The notes under the pieces were generated by a model. It was given only the letters and a program-made list of their open reading frames with translations, made no database searches and was not told the origin of the DNA. From Massilia varians (lineage in GTDB: Bacteria > Pseudomonadota > Gammaproteobacteria > Burkholderiales > Burkholderiaceae_D): a DNA stretch of 64,000 bases. The stretch is taken from assembly GCF_027923905.1 (NCBI RefSeq), contig NZ_AP026966.1:3163001-3227000 (forward strand), written 5' to 3'. The position numbers and the translations under genes are program-made. This document shows positions 44,537-53,818 of this stretch, in pieces (the stretch's first letter is position 1; each line of letters opens with the position of its first letter).

Positions 44537-47347
44537 TTACATTTGATAGCGCAGGCTCAGGCCATAGGTGGTCGGGTTGTAGCGGATGTCGCGTGGCCGG
44601 ATCGGGTCGCCCAGGTAGCTCTCGTAACGTTCCTTAGTCAGGTTGATCGCGTCGAAGTTCAGCGTCAGGTTCGGCGTGAGCGCGTAGCCGAGGCTCAGGT
44701 CGACGTAGGTCGATGCCTTGACGATGCGGTCCTGGCCGAAGCGCGGCTCGGCGATCTGCTCGACGTACTTGCCGCGCCGGGTCGCCGCCAGGCGGCCGGT
44801 CCAGCCGCCGTACTCGTAGAGCAGCGTGAAGTTGTAGCTGCTCTTGGCCACGTCGATCAGCGCCGTGGTGCGGTACTCGCCGGTCGCGTTGCGGGTCTGG
44901 TTCTCGCCGTCGGTCCAGGTGTAGTTGAACTGCGCGCCCAGGCCGCTCCAGGCGCCCGGCAGGAAGTCGAAGAACTTCTGGATCCCGAATTCGGCGCCCT
45001 TGAGCGTGCCCTTGCCCGAATTCTGCGGACGCAGCACGCGGTAGTTGACGCCGTTGATCGATTCGTTGCCCTCGATCCGCTGCAGGTAGCCGTCGATATC
45101 GCGGTGGAACAGTGCGATCTGGGCGAAGCCGTTGTTCTCGAAGTAGTACTCGAGGGTGGCGTCGCTGTTGATCGACTCGGTCGGCGCAAGCCGCGGATTG
45201 CCCGCCGAGCCGGTGCCGGGCGCGTTCACCGTCGGCGGAATCAGTGACAGCGCCGGGTTCAGGTCGGTGAATGCCGGCCGGGTGATGGTCTTGCCGACGC
45301 TGAGGTGCGACTGCAGGCGGTCGGTCCAGTTCAACACGGCCGACACGTTCGGCAGGAAATTGGTTTCGTCACTGTCCTCGTTGATCGGGGTGATCGTGTC
45401 GCCGACCCGCAGGTTGCCTTCCAGCTTGCGGTCGACCTTGACCAGGCGCCCGCCGAGGTTGCCGGTCATGCCCACCGTGCCGAGCTGCGCCTTCCAGCGC
45501 GCGCCCAGGTGCAGGGTGGCGGTGCGCTCGCGCTGCTCGAACAGGCGCATCGGGTCGTCCGCGACCCGGCCGGCCGGCTGGCCATAAAAGGCGCGCACGG
45601 TGTCGGCCTGGTCGATCAGGAAGTCGCGCGAAGGCGTGTACCACGGGCCGCCCAGACGGTCCAGGCCCGACACCAGGCTCTGGAAAGATGGGCCGAAGGC
45701 GGCCACCGGCGACGGCCGTACGGCGCCGGGCAGGTCGTTGGCGCGTTCTCCGCCATGGAAGCTGACGTCGCGGCTGGACAGGCGGATGCCGCCGGTCAAC
45801 GCGTTGATGAAGCCGTCCCCCAGGCGGTACACGGCGTCGGTACGGAACTGGGTCTGCTTGCCGCGCGACTCGCCCCAGTTCTGCACCATGCCGCGCAGGA
45901 CGAACTGGCTGGGGTCGCGCAAGGCATTGCCACTGCTGGCCGTGGTAATGGCGTTGTAGCCGCCGTGACCGTCGCGCCCGTAGGTATAGACCGAGGAGCT
46001 GGCGCCCGGGATCTGCTGGTCGACGATCACGGTGTCGTTGACGTAGTCCGAACGGCTGAGCGCCAGGTTGCTGTCCACCGACAGCGGGCCTTCGCGGTAC
46101 TTGGCGGCGAAATTCAGGTAGTGGGTGGCGGTATGCTCCTTCACGCCCCAGGTGCTGGTGGCGGTGTAGGGGTCCCAGTCGTAGGGGCCGCCGAAGCGGG
46201 CGGCGGGCGCGCTGGCGGCCTGGATCGGGCAGATCACGCCAACCGGCGTATTGCAGTAGTCGCCCTGCGGCGCGAGCACCACGTTGGTCAGGCGCGGCGT
46301 CCAGGTGGCGATGTTCAGGATGTAGTCGACTTCGTTCCGGGTGCCGTAGCCGGTGCCCAGGTACTGCGCGGACGCTTCGAGCCGCGGATTGACTTTCCAC
46401 TGCAGCGCGGCATGGACGCTGCCGCGCTCGCGGTCGCCCGCGTTGTAGATGCCGCCGATGTTGGGCAGTTCGCCCAGCCGATCGCCCGGGCGCAGCGGCG
46501 CGATCGGCTGGTCGTCGTTCAGGCGCGTGGCGGTGCCGTCCGGGCTGACCGAAAAGATGCGGTCCGGGCGGTCCACCCATTGCACCGGCATCGCCCAGTT
46601 TTCCTTGTTGTAGGCGATGTCGACCAGCACGCCGATCTCGCCGATGCCGGTCTGCCAGCGGTTGCTCATCAGGATGCCGCCGCCCGGATTGGTCTTCTCC
46701 TTGCGTGCTTCGCTGCCCTCGACGTACTGGCGGCGGCCCTCGAGGAAGCCGCTGAGGGTATAGCCCTTGAAGTCGAAAGGCGCGCGCAGGCGCACGTTGA
46801 CGGCGCCGGCGATGCCGCCCTCGAACTGGTTCGCGGTGGCCGACTTGTACACGTCCAGCCCGCCGATCGACTGGACCGGCAGGTCCTGGTAGGACAGGCG
46901 CCGGCCGGTGCCGGTGAAGATCTCGTTGCCCTCGAAGGTGGTGGCGACGTCCGGCAGGCCGCGAATGATCACGCTGCTGGTCTCGCCGCGGTCGCGGCCC
47001 ACCTGCACCCCGGCGATGCGCTGCAGGGCGTCGCCGGCGGCGCGGTCGGGGAACTTGCCGATGTCGTCGGCGTTGATCGAGTCCACCACCTGTTCGCTGT
47101 CGCGCTTGATCTGCTCGGCGGAGCGGATGCTGCTGCGGATGCCGGCCACCGTCACCGTGGCGATGCCGCCCGCCGGCGCGGCCTGCTCCGCTGCTGCGCG
47201 CGCCGCGCCGTCGGCGTCCGGCCCGCTGGCCTGGCCGGGTGGGGGTTCCGAAGCGGATGGTGTCGTGTCCTGGGCGGCGGCGAGGCCGATGTGGGCGCAC
47301 AGCAGCATGACGGCCGCGCAGACCGGCCGAACTTTCAAGGTGCTCAT
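44537..47347 (-). CDS. TonB-dependent receptor, carbohydrate type
   Basis: 936 residues with a signal peptide to AAAQD, a plug domain (IRSSIRSAEQIKRDSEQVVD, ADDIGKFPD, IIRGLPDVATTFEGNE) and a 22-strand barrel ending in YGLSLRYQM. The plug wording is that of the Xanthomonas/Caulobacter subfamily (TIGR01782-like), which imports glycans. The start is the ATG at 47345-47347 after CCAGGAGAC; a longer frame is unsupported. It heads a receptor-GH43 operon and is preceded by a large palindrome, probable target of the LacI gene next to it. Confidence 0.92.
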   Translation of the reverse strand: MSTLKVRPVCAAVMLLCAHIGLAAAQDTTPSASEPPPGQASGPDADGAARAAAEQAAPAGGIATVTVAGIRSSIRSAEQIKRDSEQVVDSINADDIGKFPDRAAGDALQRIAGVQVGRDRGETSSVIIRGLPDVATTFEGNEIFTGTGRRLSYQDLPVQSIGGLDVYKSATANQFEGGIAGAVNVRLRAPFDFKGYTLSGFLEGRRQYVEGSEARKEKTNPGGGILMSNRWQTGIGEIGVLVDIAYNKENWAMPVQWVDRPDRIFSVSPDGTATRLNDDQPIAPLRPGDRLGELPNIGGIYNAGDRERGSVHAALQWKVNPRLEASAQYLGTGYGTRNEVDYILNIATWTPRLTNVVLAPQGDYCNTPVGVICPIQAASAPAARFGGPYDWDPYTATSTWGVKEHTATHYLNFAAKYREGPLSVDSNLALSRSDYVNDTVIVDQQIPGASSSVYTYGRDGHGGYNAITTASSGNALRDPSQFVLRGMVQNWGESRGKQTQFRTDAVYRLGDGFINALTGGIRLSSRDVSFHGGERANDLPGAVRPSPVAAFGPSFQSLVSGLDRLGGPWYTPSRDFLIDQADTVRAFYGQPAGRVADDPMRLFEQRERTATLHLGARWKAQLGTVGMTGNLGGRLVKVDRKLEGNLRVGDTITPINEDSDETNFLPNVSAVLNWTDRLQSHLSVGKTITRPAFTDLNPALSLIPPTVNAPGTGSAGNPRLAPTESINSDATLEYYFENNGFAQIALFHRDIDGYLQRIEGNESINGVNYRVLRPQNSGKGTLKGAEFGIQKFFDFLPGAWSGLGAQFNYTWTDGENQTRNATGEYRTTALIDVAKSSYNFTLLYEYGGWTGRLAATRRGKYVEQIAEPRFGQDRIVKASTYVDLSLGYALTPNLTLNFDAINLTKERYESYLGDPIRPRDIRYNPTTYGLSLRYQM

Positions 47348-47414
47348 CGAGGTCTCCTGGGTCGATGGCCGTGCCTGCATCCCGGGTGGACGGGCCGGCC
47401 GATATTCGCGTTCT

Positions 47415-47439
47415 TATTAGTCATAATTTATGACCAATA
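47415..47439. promoter_or_regulatory. LacI-type operator upstream of the TonB-dependent receptor
   Basis: 25-bp palindrome with a single mismatched pair. The core GTCATAATTTATGAC (47420-47434) is perfect around a central T, flanked by TATT and AATA. It lies 68 bp from the receptor ATG and ends 49 bp short of the LacI stop codon. Confidence 0.65.
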
Positions 47440-47488
47440 TGACAAAAGCTATCCGATTTCGCACCGCCATGGCGCACTCGAGACCGCC

Positions 47489-48544
47489 TTAAACCGGGCC
47501 GCGCAGAGCCACCGAATCACGCTCCACCAGAGGGCAATCCATCTTGAGGGCGGTCGGTCGGGAGATGCCTCCGTGCACTTGCGCAATCAAATTTTCTGCC
47601 GCCCAGCGGCCCATTTCGTAGTTTGGTAACAACACTGTGGTGAGCGGCGGCTGGGTGTAACGCGCAATATCCTGATCGTCGTAGCCAACCACCGACACCT
47701 GGTCCGGCACCTCCATGCCCAGTTCGCGTGCCGCTCCGATGGCGCCGACGGCCATCAGGTCGTTGGCGCAGAACAGCGCGCTGGGCGGATCGGGCAAGGC
47801 CAGCAGCGCGCGGGCGTGGGCATGGCCGCTGCTCACCTGCCAGTCGCCCTCGCGCACCAGCTGCGCGTCGAACGGGATGTCGCGGCTCGACAGGGCCTGG
47901 CGATAGCCCTTCAGGCGCTCGCCGGCGGCCTCGATCCAGCCTTCGCCATTGATGAAGCCGATGCGCCGGTGGCCGGCCTCGATCAGGTGCATGGTGGCCG
48001 CATAGCCGCCCAGCACCTCGCTCGGCACCACCGAGGAGCAGCCGCGCTCGCGCCGCTCCTTCTGGTGGCAGTTCAGGAGCACGGTCGGCACCTGCGCCAG
48101 CAGCGCGGGGACGGTGACCGCGCGCGTGAAAATGGTCGCGTAGATCACCCCCAGCAGCGTGGGGTCGGCCAGCACCCGGGCCAGGAGCGCGCCTTCATAC
48201 TCGGGATCGTTGCGGGTGGCGTACACCGAGAGCAGGCAATCGTGCTCCCAGGCGCCGTCGCGGGCGCCGTCGATGGTGGTCATCGCATGCGGGCTGGTGG
48301 ACAGCTCGTCGGTGAGGTAGACCACCAGATTGCGGGCCTGGGCCGCTGCCGGGCCGCCGTGGCCCGGGCGTTGCACCGGATAGCCCAGCTCGCGCGCGAT
48401 GCGCAGCACCTTGTTGCGCGTCGCGCTCGACACCTTGGCGCCGCTCATGTGGTTGATCACCAAGGACACCGTGGACTGCGACACCCCGGCCAGCTTGGCG
48501 ATGTCGGTCATGGTGGGCCGCCGCGTGCGGCCCGGATCGCTCAT
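47489..48544 (-). CDS. LacI-family transcriptional regulator
   Basis: 351 residues. The N-terminal LacI helix-turn-helix is TMTDIAKLAGVSQSTVSLVINH, followed by a hinge helix and a periplasmic-binding-like sugar domain (about 70-345, with LFCANDLMAVGAIGAARELG and SVVGYDDQDIARYTQPPLTTV). It is last gene of the ABC operon, overlapping the ATPase gene by 4 bp. It probably represses both that operon and the receptor-GH43 pair. The inducer is likely the imported sugar. Confidence 0.92.
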   Translation of the reverse strand: MSDPGRTRRPTMTDIAKLAGVSQSTVSLVINHMSGAKVSSATRNKVLRIARELGYPVQRPGHGGPAAAQARNLVVYLTDELSTSPHAMTTIDGARDGAWEHDCLLSVYATRNDPEYEGALLARVLADPTLLGVIYATIFTRAVTVPALLAQVPTVLLNCHQKERRERGCSSVVPSEVLGGYAATMHLIEAGHRRIGFINGEGWIEAAGERLKGYRQALSSRDIPFDAQLVREGDWQVSSGHAHARALLALPDPPSALFCANDLMAVGAIGAARELGMEVPDQVSVVGYDDQDIARYTQPPLTTVLLPNYEMGRWAAENLIAQVHGGISRPTALKMDCPLVERDSVALRGPV

Positions 48545-49647
48545 GCCGGCAAGGGCGCGCGCGGCAGCGCGGCGCCGTCGGCATCGAACAGGTGGCCGTG
48601 GCCCGGCTCGAAGGCGAGCGTCACGCGATCGCCGCGCGCCAGGCGGGCGCCGCCGGGGCGGTCCTTGAGCGAGACCATCTCCGCCACGCCGTCCACCTGG
48701 GCATGGACGATGGTCGAATCGCCCAGGTACTCGACCAGGGCCACCGTGGCCGGAATGCCGCCCCGCTCCACCGCTTCGACGCGCAGGTGCTCGGGGCGGA
48801 TGCCCAGCGTCACGGCCGCGCCGGGCGCGGCGCGGGAGGCGTCCGCGGCCACGTCGACGAGGGTGCCGCCGGCCAGGCGCACGTGCACCGCCGGCCCCTC
48901 CTCGCCGGCCAGCATCCCGGGCAGGAAGTTCATGCGCGGCGAACCGAGGAAGCCGGCCACGAAACGGTTGGCGGGCCGCTCGTACAGCTCCAGGGGCGTG
49001 CCGGCCTGCTCGATGCGCCCGCCGTTGAATACGACGATCCTCTGGCCCAGGGTCATCGCCTCGACCTGGTCGTGGGTCACGTAGATCATGGTGGCGCCCA
49101 GCTCCCGGTGCAGGCGCGCCAGTTCCACCCGGGTCTGGCCGCGCAGCGCCGCATCCAGGTTCGACAGCGGCTCGTCGAACAGGAACACCTCGGGTTTGCG
49201 CACGATGGCGCGCCCGATCGCGACGCGCTGGCGCTGCCCGCCCGACAGCGCCTTGGGGCGGCGCTCGAGCAGGTGTCCGATCTGCAGGATCTCGGCAGCG
49301 CGTCCCACCCGCTCGGCGATCTCGGCGCGCGGGACGCCGGCCAGCTTCAGGGCGAAGCCCATGTTCTCGGCCACGGTCATGTGCGGGTACAGCGCATAGC
49401 TCTGGAACACCATGGCGATGCCGCGCCTGGACGGCTCGACCTCGTTGCAGATCCGGCCGCCGATTTCCACCGTGCCGTCACCGACGTCTTCCAGTCCGGC
49501 GATGATGCGCAGCAGGGTCGACTTGCCGCAGCCCGAAGGGCCGACCAGCACCACGAACTCGCCGTCCGCGATCTCGAGGTCGACGCCCTTGATGACGGGG
49601 TTGTCCTCGTATTGTTTGGTGATGCCCTGCAGGCGCACTGATGACAT
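48541..49647 (-). CDS. ABC transporter ATPase (MalK/UgpC type)
   Basis: 368 residues. Walker A GPSGCGKST, Q-loop VFQSYALYP, signature LSGGQRQR, Walker B VFLFDEPLSNLD and H-loop VTHDQVEA are all intact, followed by the TOBE/MalK regulatory domain (about 240-360). It energises the MalFG-type permeases encoded upstream; such ATPases are often shared among sugar importers. GGAGAG ribosome site. Confidence 0.94.
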   Translation of the reverse strand: MSSVRLQGITKQYEDNPVIKGVDLEIADGEFVVLVGPSGCGKSTLLRIIAGLEDVGDGTVEIGGRICNEVEPSRRGIAMVFQSYALYPHMTVAENMGFALKLAGVPRAEIAERVGRAAEILQIGHLLERRPKALSGGQRQRVAIGRAIVRKPEVFLFDEPLSNLDAALRGQTRVELARLHRELGATMIYVTHDQVEAMTLGQRIVVFNGGRIEQAGTPLELYERPANRFVAGFLGSPRMNFLPGMLAGEEGPAVHVRLAGGTLVDVAADASRAAPGAAVTLGIRPEHLRVEAVERGGIPATVALVEYLGDSTIVHAQVDGVAEMVSLKDRPGGARLARGDRVTLAFEPGHGHLFDADGAALPRAPLPA

Positions 49648-49660
49648 TAGCTCTCCGTTA

Positions 49661-50494
49661 TTATCCTTTTAGTCCCGTGGCGGCCAGGAAGCCGTGGGTG
49701 ACACGCCGCTGGAACAGCACGTAGGCCAGCGCAACCGGCAGCGCGCCGATCAAGGCCGCCGCCATCAGCTGGGCATAGCGCACCCCGAAGGCGTCGTAGG
49801 TCTGGGTCAGGCCCAGCGGGATGGTCATCATGTCGTTCGAGGTGACGATGATGAAGGGCCACAGGAAGTTGTTCCAGGCGCCGATGAAGGTGACGATTGC
49901 CATCGCCCACACGATGTTGCCGGAGACCGGCAGGTAGACGCTCCACAGGATGCGCAGCGGCCCGGCGCCGTCCATCACGGCCGCTTCGCGGAAATCGGCG
50001 GGGATGGCGTCGAAGAACTGCTTGAACACGTAGATCACCACCGGCGCCACCACCTGGGGCAGCACGATCCCGGCGTAGCTGTTGATCAGGCCCAGCTGGT
50101 TCATCATCCGGAACAGCGGCACCAGCAGCGCCTCGAAGGGCACCAGGAAGGCCAGCATGGTGATGCCGAACACCAGGCCGCGGCCCTTGAAGCGCAGCTG
50201 GGAAAACGCATAGGCCGCCATCAAGGACAGCGCCATGGTCACCAAGGTCACCAGGAGCGCCACCAGGGCGCTGTTGAACAGCCAGCGCCCGACGTTGCCG
50301 GCGGCCAGCACCTTGGTGAAGGCTTCCAGGGTCCAGTCGCGGGGCAGCCAGTGGAATACCGCGGACACCGTCTCGTGCTCGGGCCGCAGCGCGGTGCTCA
50401 TGGCCCACAGCAGCGGGGCCACCCACATCGCCGCCAGCAGCAGCGCGGCGATGGCGCCGGTGACGGTCCAGGCGAGATTCGAACGAGAGCTCAT
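49661..50494 (-). CDS. ABC sugar permease, MalG type
   Basis: 277 residues with six helices. The ATPase-contact (EAA) loop is FREAAVMDGAGPLRILWSVYLPVSG. The start is the ATG at 50494, overlapping the MalF-type stop by 4 bp. Together with the MalF-type gene it forms the inner-membrane channel of a CUT1-class oligosaccharide importer. Confidence 0.93.
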   Translation of the reverse strand: MSSRSNLAWTVTGAIAALLLAAMWVAPLLWAMSTALRPEHETVSAVFHWLPRDWTLEAFTKVLAAGNVGRWLFNSALVALLVTLVTMALSLMAAYAFSQLRFKGRGLVFGITMLAFLVPFEALLVPLFRMMNQLGLINSYAGIVLPQVVAPVVIYVFKQFFDAIPADFREAAVMDGAGPLRILWSVYLPVSGNIVWAMAIVTFIGAWNNFLWPFIIVTSNDMMTIPLGLTQTYDAFGVRYAQLMAAALIGALPVALAYVLFQRRVTHGFLAATGLKG

Positions 50495-51375
50495 GCATCC
50501 CTCCGCGCCAGCCAGCGCACCAGGCCCGCCTGGGCCAGCGACAGCGCGATCACGATCACCACGAAGGCCACCGCGATCGCCGCCGCGTAGCCCGCGTCGC
50601 TCTGGGTGAAGGCGGTCTCGTACATGTAGTGCAGGGTCACCCGCGTGGTGTTGAACGGTCCGCCTGTGGTCATGATGTAGGTCTGGCCGAAGATCTTCAT
50701 CGAGGCGATCAGCTGCAGCACCAGCGCCATCCAGACCACCGGGCGCAAGGCCGGCCAGGTAATGCTGCGAAACAGGGTGAAGCCGCGCGCGCCGTCCAGG
50801 CTGGCCGCCTCGTACAGCTCGGCCGGAATGTTGCGCAGGCCGGCCAGGAACATCAGCATGTTGAAGCCCACGGTCCACCAGATGGTGCCGATGGCAACCA
50901 TCGGCATGGCCCAGGTGAGGTCGGCGAGCCAGGCGCGCTGCATGCCCAGCACGTGGTTGACCACGCCCGACGAGGGCTGGAGCATCCAGTCCGCGATCAG
51001 GGTCATGACCGAGATCGGCAGGACATACGGCAGGAAGAAAGCGCCCTGCAGCCAGCCGCTGGCCCGGGTAAAGCGGTTCACCAGGAGCGCCATCAAGAGG
51101 CCGAGCGCGGTGAGCGGAATCACCGTCAGCAGCGCGAAATAGAAGGTGTTGCCGACCGCGGCCCAGAACGACGGGTCCTGCACCAGCGTGACGTAGTTGT
51201 CGACGCCGATGAAGGCATTGGTGCGCGTCAGGCTGCTCTCCGTCAGGCTCATGTAGAACGTGTCGAGCGCCGGCAGGAAGAAGAACAGCAGGAAGGCGAG
51301 CCCGAAGGGCGCCAGCAGCATCGCCGCCGGCACGCCATCGCCGCGCCGCGCTCCCCTCGAACGGACCAATGCCAT
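50491..51375 (-). CDS. ABC sugar permease, MalF type
   Basis: 294 residues with six membrane helices and the EAA-loop LYEAASLDGARGFTLFRSITWPAL. N-terminal LAPFGLAFLLFFFLPALDTFYMSLTES is typical of CUT1 permeases. The start is the ATG at 51375 after GGGGGGAAGG, 11 bp from the binding-protein stop. Confidence 0.93.
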   Translation of the reverse strand: MALVRSRGARRGDGVPAAMLLAPFGLAFLLFFFLPALDTFYMSLTESSLTRTNAFIGVDNYVTLVQDPSFWAAVGNTFYFALLTVIPLTALGLLMALLVNRFTRASGWLQGAFFLPYVLPISVMTLIADWMLQPSSGVVNHVLGMQRAWLADLTWAMPMVAIGTIWWTVGFNMLMFLAGLRNIPAELYEAASLDGARGFTLFRSITWPALRPVVWMALVLQLIASMKIFGQTYIMTTGGPFNTTRVTLHYMYETAFTQSDAGYAAAIAVAFVVIVIALSLAQAGLVRWLARRDA

Positions 51376-51386
51376 GCCTTCCCCCC

Positions 51387-52682
51387 TTAGTAGCGCGGCG
51401 CGCGTTTCTTGATCATGCGCGCCGCTTCGGTTTCGAACATGCGCAGGGCTTGCGCCGGCGTGAGCTGCGACGACAGCGCCGCCGGCAGGTATTTCGAGGC
51501 CATCGCCTCGAGCGGCCCGGCGGCGCCCATGTACCAGGCGTCCGGGTCGTAGACCACGTGGCGCGGCACCTCGGCGTACAGCCGGTTCGGCATCAGGGCC
51601 AGGGCGGCGGGGGATTCCGCCACCGGCCGGTAGGCCGGCACGTGCCCGCCCTCGGCCCAGCCGAGCGAATGCTTGCTCACGAACGCAATGAAGCGCATCA
51701 CGGCGCGCGCTTTTTCGGGCGAGAGCGGCCGCCCCTCGTTGGCGGGCATGGCGAAGGCGTGCGAATCGGCCCAGACGCTGTCGTTGCCGAACATGCGCGG
51801 CAGCGGCACGATGCCGTAGTCGAAGCCGAGAGTGCCGCCCTTGGCGGCGCGCACCATCTCCGGCACCTCCCACACGCCGTTGATCATGAAGCCGGCGTTG
51901 CCGCCCATGAACTGGCTGGTGGAGGCCGCGTAATCCAGCCCCGGCTGGGCGTAGCCCTGCTGGAACCAGCGCGCCACGCGCGCCAGCGAATCGACGCCGG
52001 CCGCGCCGTAGGCGAAGCGTCCGTTCTGGATCAGGGGCGCGTTGCGCTGCGCCAGCATCGAGATCCACAGGCGCCAGATCGCATAGGAGCTCTGGCTGCT
52101 CTCCATGGTCATCCCTGGCCGGCCGGTGGCCTCGCGCACCGCGCGGAAGGCGTCTGTGAGCGCGTCGATTCCCCGGATCGGCTTGAGGGTGCCGCCGGCG
52201 TCCAGCAGGCCGGCCTTCCCCACCAGTGTCTTGTTGTAGTACAGGACCAGCGGATGCAGGTCGAGCGGGATCGCGTAGGTCCGGCCGGCATGCTGGGATT
52301 TCTGCCATTGGCGCGGATAGAAGTCGGCGGGATCGAGTCCGCTTGCCGCCAGCGCCGAGGGCGCGATGGGCCGCAGCACGCCGCCGCCCGCCAGGTTGGT
52401 GATGCGCGACAGGTGCACGGTGGCGATGTCCGGCCCGGCCCCCACCACCGACGAGGTGATCAGCTTGGTGTAGAACGGCTCGCCCCAGTTCAGCGTGGTG
52501 CTGGTCACGCGCACGTCGCGCTGGCTGGCGTTGAAGCGCTCGACCAGCGCCGCCATGCGCGCGCCGTCCCCGCCGCTCAGCAGCGTCCACATGCGCACCT
52601 CGATCTGCGCATGCGCGGACGTGGGCGCGCACAATGCGCTGGCTAGCGCCGCGCCGGCGAGGCGCACCGTGAATGGGGTCAA
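51387..52682 (-). CDS. extracellular sugar-binding protein of the ABC importer
   Basis: 431 residues with a signal peptide cleaved after AHA (about residue 25), then a family 1 solute-binding fold (VRMWTLLSGGDGARMAALVERFNAS, NGVWEVPEM, SHAFAMPANE). It captures the oligosaccharide in the periplasm. There is no lipobox, so it should be soluble. The start is a TTG at 52680-52682, six bases after AGGAG; no ATG fits. It is the first gene of the five-gene operon ending in the LacI regulator. Confidence 0.92.
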   Translation of the reverse strand: MTPFTVRLAGAALASALCAPTSAHAQIEVRMWTLLSGGDGARMAALVERFNASQRDVRVTSTTLNWGEPFYTKLITSSVVGAGPDIATVHLSRITNLAGGGVLRPIAPSALAASGLDPADFYPRQWQKSQHAGRTYAIPLDLHPLVLYYNKTLVGKAGLLDAGGTLKPIRGIDALTDAFRAVREATGRPGMTMESSQSSYAIWRLWISMLAQRNAPLIQNGRFAYGAAGVDSLARVARWFQQGYAQPGLDYAASTSQFMGGNAGFMINGVWEVPEMVRAAKGGTLGFDYGIVPLPRMFGNDSVWADSHAFAMPANEGRPLSPEKARAVMRFIAFVSKHSLGWAEGGHVPAYRPVAESPAALALMPNRLYAEVPRHVVYDPDAWYMGAAGPLEAMASKYLPAALSSQLTPAQALRMFETEAARMIKKRAPRY

Positions 52683-52727
52683 GCCTGTCTCCTGGGTCGT
52701 TCTGGTGGGGCTGCCACTGTTTTATCA

Positions 52728-52751
52728 TTAATACTAGCAAATAATTATTAA
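52728..52751. promoter_or_regulatory. AT-rich dyad upstream of the sugar-binding protein
   Basis: TTAATA (52728-52733) and TATTAA (52746-52751) form a dyad that contains the palindrome AATAATTATT. It sits in the divergent gap with the EamA gene. A possible promoter/operator for the ABC operon, but it does not resemble the receptor operator closely. Confidence 0.35.
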
Positions 52752-52816
52752 CAAGGGCTGTCCTGTAGGCATCAGAGCCCAGGGTGTAGAATCGCTCCTT
52801 TGCTTGTGGATCGGAT

Positions 52817-53818
52817 ATGTGGATCGGGGTGTTGTGCGGCCTGCTGGCCGGGGCGATGTGGGGCCTGGTATTCATCGTGCCGGAGATGCTGGGCGCCTTC
52901 TCGCCGCTGGAGCTGGCGGTCGGGCGCTACCTCGCCTACGGCGCGATGGCCTTCGCCCTGCTGCTGCCGCGCCTGAAGTCCCTCTTCGGCACCCTGGTTC
53001 CCGGCGACTACGCCGCGCTGGTACGGCATGCGCTGGCCGGCAACATCGTCTACTACATGCTGCTCGCGGCCGGCGTGAAGTACGCCGGCCTGGCCCCGAC
53101 CTCCCTGATCATCGGGATGGTGCCGGTGGTGGTCACCCTCATGGGCCGCAAGGACCACGGCGCGCTGCCGCTGCGGCGCCTGGCGCTGCCGCTGCTCCTG
53201 GTAGCCGCGGGCATCGCCTGCATCAACGTCGACAGCTTCCTGCATGCCGGCCCGGCGGCTTCTAGCGGGGAGATCGCGCTGGGCGTGGCCTGCGCCGCCG
53301 GCGCCCTGCTGTGCTGGAGCTGGTACGCCCTCGACAACGCGCGCTACCTGAAGCGCAATCCGCACTTCTCCAGCGCCCAGTGGTCGGCGCTGTACGGCCT
53401 GTCCACCGGTGCGATCGCCCTCCTCATCGGCATCGCGAGCTGGCTGTTGTCCGACCCGGTTCCGGCCACGCCCGCACGCGACTGGTCTTTGTTCTGGACC
53501 TGCAATGCCCTGCTGGCGCTGGGCGCGTCGGTGATCGGCAACCAGCTGTGGAACGTGGCGAGCCGCCGGGCCCCGGTTACCCTGTCCGGCCAGCTGATCC
53601 TGTTCGAGACCCTGTTCGCCCTGCTCTACGGCTTCCTGTACCGCGCCCAGGGCCCGCGCCCCCTGGAGCTGGCGGCGATCGTGCTGCTGGTGGCGGGCGT
53701 GACCTGGTCGGTGCACGCCCATTCGGCCGGGCGCGATGCCTCAGGGCGGGAGGCGCTCGACCCGGACTTCGGCGAAGGTGACGGCATGGCCGGCGCCGCC
53801 CATCGCCACCAGTCCTAG
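52817..53818 (+). CDS. EamA/DMT-family transporter
   Basis: 333 residues with ten predicted helices in two EamA repeats (about 1-125 and 155-295), opening WIGVLCGLLAGAMWGLVFIVPE, and a hydrophilic C-terminal tail of about 30. It is divergent from the ABC operon. Its end overlaps the secreted GH43 gene tail-to-tail by 78 bp, so the tail residues are constrained by two genes. Substrate unknown. Confidence 0.87.
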   Translation: MWIGVLCGLLAGAMWGLVFIVPEMLGAFSPLELAVGRYLAYGAMAFALLLPRLKSLFGTLVPGDYAALVRHALAGNIVYYMLLAAGVKYAGLAPTSLIIGMVPVVVTLMGRKDHGALPLRRLALPLLLVAAGIACINVDSFLHAGPAASSGEIALGVACAAGALLCWSWYALDNARYLKRNPHFSSAQWSALYGLSTGAIALLIGIASWLLSDPVPATPARDWSLFWTCNALLALGASVIGNQLWNVASRRAPVTLSGQLILFETLFALLYGFLYRAQGPRPLELAAIVLLVAGVTWSVHAHSAGRDASGREALDPDFGEGDGMAGAAHRHQS

